From NCBI GenBank assembly GCA_900555085.1, contig USJU01000009.1, positions 1 to 21,572 on the forward strand: a stretch of DNA of 21,572 nucleotides, read 5' to 3'. This DNA is from an uncultured Clostridium sp. (lineage in GTDB: Bacteria; Bacillota; Clostridia; TANB77; CAG-508). The position numbers and the translations under genes were made by a program. The notes below the pieces were generated by a model. That model saw only the letters and a list, made by a program, of their open reading frames with translations. It did not search any database and was not told where the DNA came from. Below are positions 8,843-16,570 of this stretch, one piece after another. Every line of letters starts with the position of its first letter. Within the stretch, counting starts at the first letter, position 1.

Positions 8843-9220
8843 TTAACTTACAACCTGAATAATATAAATTGTGTTTTTGGTTAATATTTTAAAAACATTT
8901 CCCTCGACTTTTTCAATTTTCTGAACAGGTGTAGTTTTCAGAACTTGCCGAACTTCATTTTTGTTAAACATAAGAAGATTCTCTAAAGGTTTGTGTAATT
9001 CCGGATGCTTATGTGATAATGCCATAACTACTGGTATTTCAACTTCATTAAACCAAACTGAGTTAAAGTTTCCATTTAATCCTTTCAGTTTATAATTAGT
9101 TTGCCAACCAAGATCTTCTTCGAATTGGACTTCATAAACTTTTCCCTTTACAAGATTTGTTGGAGAATCGCAACCTTTATAAGATACTTTCTCTCCATTG
9201 TACCGTACTAATTTTGCCAT
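8843..9220 (-). CDS. Hypothetical protein, possible SH3-like beta-barrel
   Basis: I do not recognise this 125-residue protein. Residues 1-62 look like a small beta-rich module, with LVKGKVYEV, then LGWQTNYKLKGL and FNSVWFNEVE, the rhythm of SH3-like barrels in small phage and genomic-island proteins. The last 25 residues (EGNVFKILTKNTIYIIQVV) look like a beta hairpin. There is no signal peptide or membrane segment. An AGGAGG site lies 8 nt before the ATG, supporting the start, and a promoter on the same strand lies at 9300-9328. It is a lone - strand gene among + strand housekeeping genes. Both its arginine codons are CGG and it uses CTG and CAG, unlike the AGA/TTA/CAA habit of its neighbours, which suggests transfer or relaxed codon selection. 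Coding status is well supported; the function is unknown. Confidence 0.75.
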   Translation of the reverse strand: MAKLVRYNGEKVSYKGCDSPTNLVKGKVYEVQFEEDLGWQTNYKLKGLNGNFNSVWFNEVEIPVVMALSHKHPELHKPLENLLMFNKNEVRQVLKTTPVQKIEKVEGNVFKILTKNTIYIIQVVS

Positions 9221-9258
9221 AACTTTTTCCTCCTAAATTAAAATTTTTTAGATTTGGA

Positions 9259-9280
9259 TTTCGGCAGTAGATAGCCGAAA
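9259..9280 (-). other. Stem-loop in the 5' leader of the - strand orphan
   Basis: TTTCGGC (9259-9265) and GCCGAAA (9274-9280) form a 7-bp stem with an 8-nt loop. It lies between the - strand promoter at 9300-9328 and the ribosome binding site of the gene ending at 9220. No T run follows it in the direction of transcription, so it is not a terminator. It could be an mRNA-stabilising hairpin or a regulator-binding site. Confidence 0.5.
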
Positions 9281-9299
9281 AATAACAGTAACTGTATAT

Positions 9300-9328
9300 A
9301 TTATACCAAATATTATGTAAAATGGCAA
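9300..9328 (-). promoter_or_regulatory. Promoter of the - strand orphan at 8843-9220
   Basis: Read on the - strand, TTGCCA (9328-9323), a 17-nt spacer and TATAAT (9305-9300). It lies back to back with the der promoter, with 18 nt between the two -35 boxes. Confidence 0.7.
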
Positions 9329-9346
9329 ATTTTTGAATTCAAATCC

Positions 9347-9375
9347 TTGTAATTTAAATTGTTTTCCTATATAAT
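9347..9375 (+). promoter_or_regulatory. Promoter of der-plsY-gpsA
   Basis: TTGTAA (9347-9352), a 17-nt spacer and TATAAT (9370-9375), about 30 nt before the der start. It diverges from the promoter at 9300-9328. Confidence 0.7.
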
Positions 9376-9405
9376 AATGTAAATTAATTTTTAGAGAGGT
9401 AAGTA

Positions 9406-10734
9406 ATGGGAAAACCAGTAGTAGCAATAGTAGGAAAACCAAATGTAGGAAAATCTACATTTTTTAATTACATAGTAGGAAGCAAAATATCTATTGTAGA
9501 AGATACACCAGGAGTTACAAGAGATAGAGTTTATGCAGAAGCAAATTGGAGAGGAAGAAATTTTACAGTAATAGATACTGGAGGTATAGAACCAAAATCT
9601 GAAGATATTATTCTTTCTCAAATGAGAGAACAAGCAAATATAGCAATAGAAATTGCAGATGTAATAATATTTTTAACAGATATAAAACAAGGAGTAACAG
9701 CAGCTGACCAAGACATAGCAGTAATGCTAAGAAAGTCTAAAAAGCCTGTAATTCTTGCATGCAATAAAGCAGATGAATTTGGAACTGAACCAGACAGTAA
9801 TATATATGAATTTTATAATTTAGGATTAGGAGACCCATATGCAATATCTGCAGCAAATGCAAAAGGAATAGGTGACTTATTAGATGCAATATATGAATCT
9901 TTTCCAGAAAAAGACCCAAGTGAAGATGAAACAGGAATTACAAAGGTAGCAATTATAGGAAAACCAAATGTAGGAAAATCTTCATTAGTAAATAAAATAC
10001 TTGGAGAAAACAGAGTAATAGTAAGTAATATAGCTGGAACTACAAGAGATGCTATAGACTCTGAATTTGAAAATGAATTTGGAAAATATGTTTTAATAGA
10101 TACAGCTGGAATTAGAAAGAAAAGCAAGGTCGAAGAAAGAATAGAAAAATTCAGTGTTATGAGAACAATGCTTGCAATAGAAAGAGCAGATGTGTGTTTA
10201 ATGATGATAGATGCAAATGAGGGTGTTACAGACCAAGATGCCAAAATAGCAGGAGAAGCACATGAAGCTGGAAAAGGAATAATAATTGTTGTAAATAAAT
10301 GGGATGAATATGAAAAAGAAACAGGAACATTAGAAAAATACACAAAAGAAGTATATGCTAAACTTGCATATTTATCTTATGCACCAATAATATTTATTTC
10401 AGCCAAAACAGGACAAAGAGTAAATAAACTATTTGAAATGATAAATACAGTAGCAGACAATAATGCATTAAGAGTATCAACAGCAATGCTAAATCAAGTG
10501 TTAAACGAAGCAATTGCTCTAGTTCAACCACCAACAGATAAAGGAAGAAGACTTAAAGTTTTATACATAACACAAGCAAGCATAAAACCACCAACATTTG
10601 TTATATTCGTAAATAGCAAAAAACTATTCCACTTTTCATACCAAAGATATTTGGTAAATCAAATAAGAAAAGAATTTGGATTAGAGGGAACACCGGTTAG
10701 GATTATTGTTAGAGAGAAAGAAGATAAATTTTAA
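9406..10734 (+). CDS. der: Ribosome-associated GTPase Der (EngA)
   Basis: Essential double-domain GTPase for 50S subunit assembly. Both G domains are complete. The first has GKPNVGKST (10-18), the GVTRDR switch, DTGG and NKAD (120-123). The second has GKPNVGKSS (185-193), GTTRDAID, DTAGI and NKWD (297-300). A C-terminal KH-like domain follows, ending in EGTPVRIIVREK. At 442 residues the length is normal. The start is supported by a GAGAGGT site and the universal MGKPVVAIVGKPNVGKS opening. plsY begins 15 nt after the stop and gpsA follows, a gene order seen in many Bacillota, so the three are probably one operon running to the terminator at 12411-12440. Confidence 0.98.
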   Translation: MGKPVVAIVGKPNVGKSTFFNYIVGSKISIVEDTPGVTRDRVYAEANWRGRNFTVIDTGGIEPKSEDIILSQMREQANIAIEIADVIIFLTDIKQGVTAADQDIAVMLRKSKKPVILACNKADEFGTEPDSNIYEFYNLGLGDPYAISAANAKGIGDLLDAIYESFPEKDPSEDETGITKVAIIGKPNVGKSSLVNKILGENRVIVSNIAGTTRDAIDSEFENEFGKYVLIDTAGIRKKSKVEERIEKFSVMRTMLAIERADVCLMMIDANEGVTDQDAKIAGEAHEAGKGIIIVVNKWDEYEKETGTLEKYTKEVYAKLAYLSYAPIIFISAKTGQRVNKLFEMINTVADNNALRVSTAMLNQVLNEAIALVQPPTDKGRRLKVLYITQASIKPPTFVIFVNSKKLFHFSYQRYLVNQIRKEFGLEGTPVRIIVREKEDKF

Positions 10735-10749
10735 AAAGGAGAATGAAAA

Positions 10750-11382
10750 ATGGTACCATATATTTTAATTGCGATTATTGCATATGCAATAGGAAGTATA
10801 AATTTTTCAGTAATATTTAGTAGAAAATTTGCTGGATTTGATGTAAGAGAAAAAGGAAGTGGAAACGCAGGAAGCACAAATATGCTTAGAAGTGTAGGAA
10901 AAAAAGCTGCAGCGCTTACTCTTGTGTGTGATATTTTAAAAGGTATTGTAGCAATAGTTATTGCATTAATTATGGGAAATGTAATAAAAGAATTTAATGG
11001 GCAAAGCTATTTAGTACAAATTGCAGCTGTTGCAGTTGTTATAGGGCATACATTTCCAATATTTTTCGAATTTAGAGGAGGAAAAGGTGTTGCAACATCT
11101 TTAGGAGTTCTAATAATGATAAATTGGCAAATAGGATTAATTTGTTTAATATTTGCATTAGCATTAATGGCAGTTACAAAAATGGTTTCACTAGGTTCAA
11201 TTTCAGCAGCGATACTATTTCCAGTGTTAACATTATTTATACATTCACATTATATAGTTGAAGGAAATGGATATTTTATATTTAGTATTATTTTAGCAGC
11301 AATAGTATGCTTTAATCATAGAGAAAATATTAAAAGAATAATGAATGGAAAAGAAAATAAATTGTCATTTGGAAAAAAATAA
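10750..11382 (+). CDS. plsY: Acyl-phosphate:glycerol-3-phosphate acyltransferase PlsY
   Basis: Integral membrane enzyme that acylates position 1 of glycerol 3-phosphate from acyl-phosphate, the first step of phospholipid synthesis in most Gram-positive bacteria. The 210-residue protein shows about five hydrophobic segments and the family's conserved loops: GSGNAGSTNMLR (catalytic and phosphate-binding) and GHTFPIFFEFRGGKGVATSLG. A third conserved stretch, FNHRENIKRIMNGKE, is near the C terminus. The SD is AAGGAG. Its substrate is made by GpsA, encoded next downstream, so two consecutive steps of lipid head-group synthesis share an operon with der. Confidence 0.97.
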   Translation: MVPYILIAIIAYAIGSINFSVIFSRKFAGFDVREKGSGNAGSTNMLRSVGKKAAALTLVCDILKGIVAIVIALIMGNVIKEFNGQSYLVQIAAVAVVIGHTFPIFFEFRGGKGVATSLGVLIMINWQIGLICLIFALALMAVTKMVSLGSISAAILFPVLTLFIHSHYIVEGNGYFIFSIILAAIVCFNHRENIKRIMNGKENKLSFGKK

Positions 11383-11426
11383 AACATATTATAGAATAAA
11401 ATATTAATAAACGAAAGGATAAAACA

Positions 11427-12410
11427 ATGAAAAATATAGCTATTATAGGAAGCGGAAGCTGGGGAGTAGCCTTAGCAGTTTATCTTGCAAATCAAGGAAA
11501 AAAGGTAAAAATATGGTCATTTGCTAAAGAAGAAGCAGATCTAATAAATAATGAAAAAAAGTGTAAGTTTTTACCTAATATAACATTACCAGAAGGAATA
11601 GAATGTACATTAAGTTATGAAGAAACAATAAAAGATTCTGAAATAATTTTACATGTTACACCTTCAAAATTTACAAGAAGTATTGTAAAAGAATACAAAA
11701 AATTTGTTACAAATCAACCAATTATCATATGTTCAAAGGGGTTTGAAAAAGATTCTTTAAAAACATTAGATGAGGTAATTCAAGAAGAAATGCCAGAGGC
11801 AAAAATTGGAGTCCTATCAGGACCAAGTCATGCAGAAGAAGTTTCAATAGGTGTTCCAACAGTTCTTGTTGTAGCTTCAAAACATGAAGATGTATTAGAA
11901 ATGGTACAAAAAGACTTTATGAGTAAAGATTTAAGAATTTATACAAGTAAAGATGTAAAAGGTGTAGAACTTGGAGGAGCTTTAAAAAATATTATAGCAT
12001 TTTGTGCAGGAACAGCAGCTGGAATTGGCCTTGGGGATAATTCGTTTGCAGCGTTAATTACAAGAGGCCTAACAGAAATTTCAAGATTAGGAATTGCTTT
12101 AGGAGGAGAAAAAGATACTTTTTACGGTTTAAGTGGCTTAGGAGATTTAATAGTAACTTGCTTAAGCGAACACAGCAGAAATAGAAAAGCAGGAAAATTA
12201 ATAGGTCAAGGAAAAACTTTAGAAGAAACCAAAAAAGAAGTGGGAATGACAATAGAAAGTATAGATAATATAGAGGTAGCATATGAACTTGCAAAAATAA
12301 ACAACATAGAAATGCCAATAGTACAGATGGTTTATGACGTTTTATATAATAAATTAGATCCTAAAAAAGCAGTACAAATGTTAATGACAAGAGATAGGAA
12401 AAGTGAATAA
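11427..12410 (+). CDS. gpsA: NAD(P)-dependent glycerol-3-phosphate dehydrogenase
   Basis: Reduces dihydroxyacetone phosphate to sn-glycerol 3-phosphate, the backbone used by PlsY. The 327-residue protein opens with the Rossmann motif GSGSWG (8-13). It continues with the GPSHAEEV segment, the catalytic-lysine region GALKNIIAFCAG (K187), then LGDNSFAALITRGL and GLGDLIVTCLSEHSRNRKAG with the substrate-binding arginine and asparagine residues. The length is typical. The start is supported by GAAAGGA upstream and the short MKNIAIIGSG opening. The gene is third in the der-plsY-gpsA unit and is followed at once by a strong terminator. Confidence 0.97.
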   Translation: MKNIAIIGSGSWGVALAVYLANQGKKVKIWSFAKEEADLINNEKKCKFLPNITLPEGIECTLSYEETIKDSEIILHVTPSKFTRSIVKEYKKFVTNQPIIICSKGFEKDSLKTLDEVIQEEMPEAKIGVLSGPSHAEEVSIGVPTVLVVASKHEDVLEMVQKDFMSKDLRIYTSKDVKGVELGGALKNIIAFCAGTAAGIGLGDNSFAALITRGLTEISRLGIALGGEKDTFYGLSGLGDLIVTCLSEHSRNRKAGKLIGQGKTLEETKKEVGMTIESIDNIEVAYELAKINNIEMPIVQMVYDVLYNKLDPKKAVQMLMTRDRKSE

Positions 12411-12440
12411 AAAACAGACGGAAATATCCGTCTGTTTTTT
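12411..12440. terminator. Bidirectional terminator after gpsA
   Basis: ACAGACGGA (12414-12422) pairs perfectly with TCCGTCTGT (12427-12435) around a 4-nt loop. A flank precedes it and a T6 tract follows, giving a T tract on either strand. It ends the gpsA transcript and the convergent gene at 12463-12924. Confidence 0.92.
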
Positions 12441-12462
12441 GAGGTTTAATAAGTTAACAAAA

Positions 12463-12924
12463 TTAATCAATAATGATTGATCTTGCTGAAACATAATGTT
12501 CTAAAAGTAATTTTTTTGCTCTTATTTCTAATGCTTCCGTGTTTTCCTTAACTGTTATAGAATATGCTTTTATTGTAGATACATCCACTCTATTCATAAC
12601 AATTAAAGAGTTTTGACAAGTTACATTTTTTGATATTAGAGAGTCTTTTACTAGTAAATCCTTTCCAATATTCAAGTTTTGGCAACTTATAAAATTGTCA
12701 ACACTTAACGATGAGGACGAAGTAACATCTACTGCTCGTATAAATCCCTTGCAATGAAAATCCTTTTCAAATCTAAGATTTACAGCAACATCAATATTTC
12801 CATCAATAGAAGAAATATCTGAATTTAAACACAAGGTTGGTAGAGTATTTTTTTCTGAATCTTCATTCAAAAATGTAAATCCTAAATTTATTAAATCTTG
12901 TTCCCGAAATAATTTTTGTTTCAT
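12463..12924 (-). CDS. Hypothetical protein, beta-solenoid-like repeats
   Basis: I do not recognise this 153-residue protein. From about residue 40 to 125 it shows alternating hydrophobic residues with a loose six-residue period (for example LSVDNF, ISCQNL, NIGKDL, LVKDSL, ISKNVT), the pattern of a right-handed beta solenoid as in bactofilins. That fold is an inference. There is no signal peptide or membrane helix. The frame also has an ATG at 12927, but AAGGAGG (12937-12931) lies 3 nt from that ATG and 6 nt from the one at 12924, so I prefer the latter. A promoter lies at 12967-12995. It is a - strand single gene placed like the other two orphans, sharing a terminator with gpsA, and has mixed Arg codons including CGG and CGA. 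Confidence 0.72.
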   Translation of the reverse strand: MKQKLFREQDLINLGFTFLNEDSEKNTLPTLCLNSDISSIDGNIDVAVNLRFEKDFHCKGFIRAVDVTSSSSLSVDNFISCQNLNIGKDLLVKDSLISKNVTCQNSLIVMNRVDVSTIKAYSITVKENTEALEIRAKKLLLEHYVSARSIIID

Positions 12925-12966
12925 CATGTACCTCCTTAAAATGCAAAAAACAATTTAACATAATGC

Positions 12967-12995
12967 ATTATAGCATAGAATGTATTATAAATCAA
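12967..12995 (-). promoter_or_regulatory. Promoter of the - strand orphan at 12463-12924
   Basis: On the - strand, TTGATT (12995-12990), a 17-nt spacer and TATAAT (12972-12967). It diverges from the + strand promoter starting at 12998. Confidence 0.72.
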
Positions 12996-12997
12996 AT

Positions 12998-13026
12998 TTG
13001 ACAAAAAAATATCTAAGTGTTAATAT
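12998..13026 (+). promoter_or_regulatory. Promoter of the zinc-ribbon gene
   Basis: TTGACA (12998-13003), a 17-nt spacer and TAATAT (13021-13026). A second possible promoter, TTGAAT (13039-13044) with an 18-nt spacer and TATAAT (13063-13068), lies closer to the gene. Between them is an inverted repeat, TGGAAAT (13032-13038) and ATTTCCA (13049-13055), which could be an operator. Confidence 0.65.
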
Positions 13027-13090
13027 GATTTTGGAAATTTGAATAAATATTTCCAGTTTATTTATAATATATAAATAGGAGGAAAAGAGT

Positions 13091-13513
13091 ATGGATTTTT
13101 TTGATAAATTAGGAAAAAAGGCAAGTGAAACTTATAAAGGAGCAGCTGAAAAAACAAGCAAAATTGCTAAAGAAACAAAATTAAAAATGGCTATAAATGA
13201 AAATAAATCTAAAATAAATGATTTATATGAAGAAATTGGTAAAAAGATATATGAAAATCATGTTAGAGAAGAAAAAGAAAATTTAGATGAATTCTTAAAA
13301 GAAGAATGTACTAAAATAGATGTATTAGCAGATGAAATAGAAGATTACAGAAAAGATATTTTAGAATTAAAAGACAAAAAACAATGTCCAAGTTGTAATA
13401 AAGAAATAGAGGCAAATGTTAAATTTTGTCCAAATTGTGGGGCAGAACAACCAAAAGTAGAGGAACCTAAAAAAGAGGAAATAAAAGAAGAAGACATAGA
13501 AATAAAAGACTAA
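13091..13513 (+). CDS. Coiled-coil protein with C-terminal zinc ribbon
   Basis: This 140-residue protein starts with MDFFDKLGKKASETYKGAAEK, an amphipathic lysine-rich helix. A highly charged helical region (about 30-95, likely coiled coil) is followed by a zinc ribbon with C99-P-S-C102 and C113-P-N-C116, then an acidic/lysine tail (EEPKKEEIKEEDIEIKD). There is no signal peptide or membrane segment. Proteins of this build, with a helical stalk plus a zinc-ribbon domain, are common and uncharacterised in Clostridia. The AGGAGG site is strong and the promoter is close. Its codon use is like the housekeeping genes and unlike the divergent orphan next to it. The function is not known. Confidence 0.85.
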   Translation: MDFFDKLGKKASETYKGAAEKTSKIAKETKLKMAINENKSKINDLYEEIGKKIYENHVREEKENLDEFLKEECTKIDVLADEIEDYRKDILELKDKKQCPSCNKEIEANVKFCPNCGAEQPKVEEPKKEEIKEEDIEIKD

Positions 13514-13549
13514 AGTGTATAAATAATTTAAATGCTTGTTAATATTTGC

Positions 13550-13569
13550 GGCGGTCATTCAAGGCCGCC
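13550..13569 (+). repeat. GC-rich palindrome between the zinc-ribbon gene and holA
   Basis: GGCGGTC (13550-13556) pairs with GGCCGCC (13563-13569), with one G-T wobble and a 6-nt loop. No T run follows, so it is a poor terminator. It is 20 nt long, begins GGCGG and ends CCGCC, exactly like the 20-nt palindrome at 21321-21340. This suggests a dispersed GC-rich repeat in this AT-rich genome. Confidence 0.55.
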
Positions 13570-13604
13570 ATTAAATATATAATATAAAAGGAAAAGATTT
13601 AGAG

Positions 13605-14633
13605 ATGTTAATAAAACCAGAACAATTAGAAAAAGAAATTAAACAAAATAATCCAGAAACAATATTTTTATTATTTGGCGAAGAAACATATTTATTGGAA
13701 ATTTCATTAAAAAGAATTAAGAAAAATTTTGGAGAAACAATAAGTGGTATAAATTTTGTAACCTTGTATGAAAACAATGTAGAAAATTTGGTTCAAGAAA
13801 TTGAAACACCTGCATTTGGTTATGAAAAGAAATTAATAACTATTAGAGACTCAAAAATTTTTCAAAGAGGTGGAAAAGGAAAAAGTAAAGAAAAAGAAGA
13901 AAATATAGAAAAAATAAATAATTATATAAAAGAAAATTATAATGATATTGTAAAAGACTGTGTGATTATATTTGTAGAAGAAAGTGTAGAAAAAAACAAG
14001 TTATATAATACACTTGAAAAGTTAGGAACGGTTTGTAATTTTGAAGCCTTAAAAATAAATCAATTAAATGCAAAATTATCATCAATTTGCAGGGCATATA
14101 AAGTAGAAATAGCAAGCAATGATATAAATTACTTGATAGAAAATAGTGGTACAAATATGCAAGATTTAATAAACGAAATCCGTAAACTTATTGAATATGC
14201 AGGAGAGGGCGGAACAATAAAAAGAGAAGACATAGATGCACTTTGTACAAAACAAATTCAAGCTGTTATATTTGATTTAACAGACAATTTAGGAAAAAAA
14301 GAAATAACCAAATCATTACAAATATTAGATAATTTATTATATTCAAAAGAACCAATGCAAAAAATATTAATTACTTTATATAATCATTTTAAAAAATTAT
14401 ATATAACAACAATTGCATTAGAAGAAAATAAGAATATAGCAGTTAGTTTAAATTTGAAGCCAAATCAAATGTTTTTAACTACAAAATATAAAATGCAAGC
14501 AGGTTATTTTAAAAAGAAAGAATTACGAAGTATAGTACAAAATTTAATAAATTTAGATGCTGAATATAAACAAGGAATAATAGATTTAGATATAGGATTA
14601 CGTACAATTCTTTGCGAGTTTTGTTCAAAATAA
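13605..14633 (+). CDS. holA: DNA polymerase III subunit delta
   Basis: The delta subunit is part of the clamp-loader complex and opens the beta sliding clamp at the replication fork. The 342-residue protein shows the family order: an N-terminal domain starting IKPEQLEKEIKQNNPETIFLLFGEETYLLE, a FGYEKKLITIRDSKIF segment, a middle lid domain (INYLIENSGTNMQDLINEIRKLIEYAG), and the C-terminal collar domain (DALCTKQIQAVIFDLTDNLG, later ILITLYNHFKKLY). As usual for delta, it lacks a working Walker A motif. The SD is modest (AAGGAAAAG, rather far from the ATG). A TATAAT-like box at 13578-13583 may give it its own promoter. It ends at a long hairpin shared with convergent aspS. Confidence 0.93.
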   Translation: MLIKPEQLEKEIKQNNPETIFLLFGEETYLLEISLKRIKKNFGETISGINFVTLYENNVENLVQEIETPAFGYEKKLITIRDSKIFQRGGKGKSKEKEENIEKINNYIKENYNDIVKDCVIIFVEESVEKNKLYNTLEKLGTVCNFEALKINQLNAKLSSICRAYKVEIASNDINYLIENSGTNMQDLINEIRKLIEYAGEGGTIKREDIDALCTKQIQAVIFDLTDNLGKKEITKSLQILDNLLYSKEPMQKILITLYNHFKKLYITTIALEENKNIAVSLNLKPNQMFLTTKYKMQAGYFKKKELRSIVQNLINLDAEYKQGIIDLDIGLRTILCEFCSK

Positions 14634-14672
14634 AAGATAGTAAAAAGGTACATATACAAAAATTATATATAT

Positions 14673-14713
14673 AATAAAAATGAAACGATTTTTTATCGTT
14701 TCATTTTTATTAT
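14673..14713. terminator. Bidirectional terminator between holA and aspS
   Basis: A perfect inverted repeat of about 17-19 bp (core ATGAAACGAT at 14680-14689, ATCGTTTCAT at 14695-14704) extends through an A5/T5 flank on each side, with a loop of five T residues. It can terminate both convergent transcripts. Confidence 0.92.
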
Positions 14714-14730
14714 TTTAAATTATATTTATG

Positions 14731-16488
14731 TTATTTTTTTATATCTAATTGAATGTGAACATCTCTTAATTGCTCTCTTGTAACATTTCCTGGTGCACCC
14801 ATCATTAAATCTTGAGCTTTACTATTCATAGGGAAAGCAATAACATCTCTTATTGTTTCACTTTCTGTTAAAAGCATTAACATTCTATCAAATCCAGGAG
14901 CTATACCTGCATGTGGTGGAGCACCATATTGGAATGCATTGAATAATGCTGGAAATTTTTCTTCAATATGTTCTTTAGAGTAACCAGCAAGTTCAAAAGC
15001 TTTTATCATTATTTCTGGATCATGGTTTCTAACAGCTCCAGAAGAAAGTTCTATACCATTACAAACTATATCATATTGATATGCAACTATATCTAAAGGA
15101 TTTTGAGTATTTAAAGCTTCTAAACCTCCTTGAGGCATTGAAAATGGATTATGGTTAAATGCAATATTTCCTCTTTCGTCTAATTCATACATTGGAAAAT
15201 CTACAATCCAACAGAATTTAAATTCGTCGTTATTAATTAAGTTTAATCTATTTCCAAGTTCTGTTCTTATTTGACCTGCAAGTTCTGTTGCTCTAGCTTC
15301 TTTATCAGCAATAAAGAAAATTGTATCTTCTACTTCTAAATCTGCTAATTTTAATAATTCCTTCTTTAAATTGTCTGGAATAAATTTATCAATAGGTCCT
15401 TTAAAGCTTAAATCTTCTTGAACTTCTAAGTAACCAAGACCACCCATGCCAATAGATGTAGCAAAACTTAACATTTTTTCGTGGAAGCCTTTAGATAAGT
15501 GACCTTTAACTTTAATTGCACGAACTGTTCTACCAATAAATGGTTTGAAAGTACATTTACTAAAGAAGTCAGATAAATCAATAATAACTAAAGGATTTCT
15601 TAAATCTGGTTTATCACTACCATATTTTAGCATTGCATCTTTGTAAGTAATTCTAGGGAATGGATATTCTGCAATCTTTTTATTAGAAAATTTCTTAAAT
15701 GTGTTATACATAACAGGTTCTATAACACTAAAAACATCTTCTTGGGTTGCATAAGCCATTTCCATATCTACTTGATAAAATTCACCAGGAGCACGGTCAG
15801 CTCTTGCATCTTCATCTCTAAAACAAGGTGCAATTTGGAAATATTTATCAATACCAGAAACCATTAAAAGTTGTTTGAATTGTTGAGGTGCTTGAGGAAG
15901 TGCATAAAACTTACCAGCATGAACTCTACTAGGAACTAAATAATCTCTAGCACCTTCTGGAGAAGAACTTGTAAGTATAGGCGTTTGAACCTCTAAAAAT
16001 CCTTGTTCAATCATTTGGCTTCTTAAAAATTGTAAAACTTGTGCACGTAAAATAAGATTATTTTTATATTTATCGTTTCTTAAATCTAAAAATCTATATT
16101 GTAAACGTAAATCTTCTCTAATTTCTTGATTAGTATTAACTTCAAAAGGTAAATCTTTAGTTCTTTTACCTAAAATTTTAATATCTTCAATAACAATTTC
16201 AACTAAACCAGTTTTTAGTTTCTCGTTAACTGTTTCAGGGTCTCTTTTTTTAACAGTACCAGAAACACAAACAGTAGATTCAATAGGAATATGAGAAGCA
16301 AAATCAACATCGCTACTATCAGCAGAAGTAACAACTTGAGTAATTCCATACATATCTCTAATATCTAGAAAAACAAGACCTCCAAAATCTCTAATAGTTT
16401 GAACGAAACCAGAAATTCTAACTTTTTTGCCAACATCATCTAAACTAATTTCGTTACAATTATGTGTTCTAAAAATGTTCTCTTTCAT
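14731..16488 (-). CDS. aspS: Aspartyl-tRNA synthetase, probably also charging tRNA-Asn
   Basis: Class IIb synthetase of bacterial type, 585 residues. It has an N-terminal OB-fold anticodon-binding domain, motif 1 (FLEVQTPILTSSSPEGARDY), the amino acid and ATP pocket with QAPQQFKQLLMV, motif 2 (FRDEDARADRAPGEFYQVD), the GAD insertion domain, and motif 3 (GIAPGFDRMLML). The position aligned by eye with His31 of the non-discriminating Pseudomonas enzyme (Leu in discriminating ones) is Phe35, so sequence alone does not settle specificity. Context does suggest it: gatCAB is divergent next door, and the T-box leader appears to read an Asn codon. The SD AGGAGG lies 10 nt before the ATG. Expression is predicted to rise when tRNA-Asn is uncharged. 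Confidence 0.96.
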   Translation of the reverse strand: MKENIFRTHNCNEISLDDVGKKVRISGFVQTIRDFGGLVFLDIRDMYGITQVVTSADSSDVDFASHIPIESTVCVSGTVKKRDPETVNEKLKTGLVEIVIEDIKILGKRTKDLPFEVNTNQEIREDLRLQYRFLDLRNDKYKNNLILRAQVLQFLRSQMIEQGFLEVQTPILTSSSPEGARDYLVPSRVHAGKFYALPQAPQQFKQLLMVSGIDKYFQIAPCFRDEDARADRAPGEFYQVDMEMAYATQEDVFSVIEPVMYNTFKKFSNKKIAEYPFPRITYKDAMLKYGSDKPDLRNPLVIIDLSDFFSKCTFKPFIGRTVRAIKVKGHLSKGFHEKMLSFATSIGMGGLGYLEVQEDLSFKGPIDKFIPDNLKKELLKLADLEVEDTIFFIADKEARATELAGQIRTELGNRLNLINNDEFKFCWIVDFPMYELDERGNIAFNHNPFSMPQGGLEALNTQNPLDIVAYQYDIVCNGIELSSGAVRNHDPEIMIKAFELAGYSKEHIEEKFPALFNAFQYGAPPHAGIAPGFDRMLMLLTESETIRDVIAFPMNSKAQDLMMGAPGNVTREQLRDVHIQLDIKK

Positions 16489-16570
16489 AAAAATAAAACC
16501 TCCTAAAAACCCTTAAAGGGAAATAAAAATATAGTAATATATTAATTTACAAAATGTAAAAATAAGCAAA

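Noticed and set aside
9813..10343. 176-codon open frame on the - strand within der
   Set aside because: It has an antisense Ser/Ile/Phe-rich composition typical of shadows; der is complete with both G domains on the + strand.
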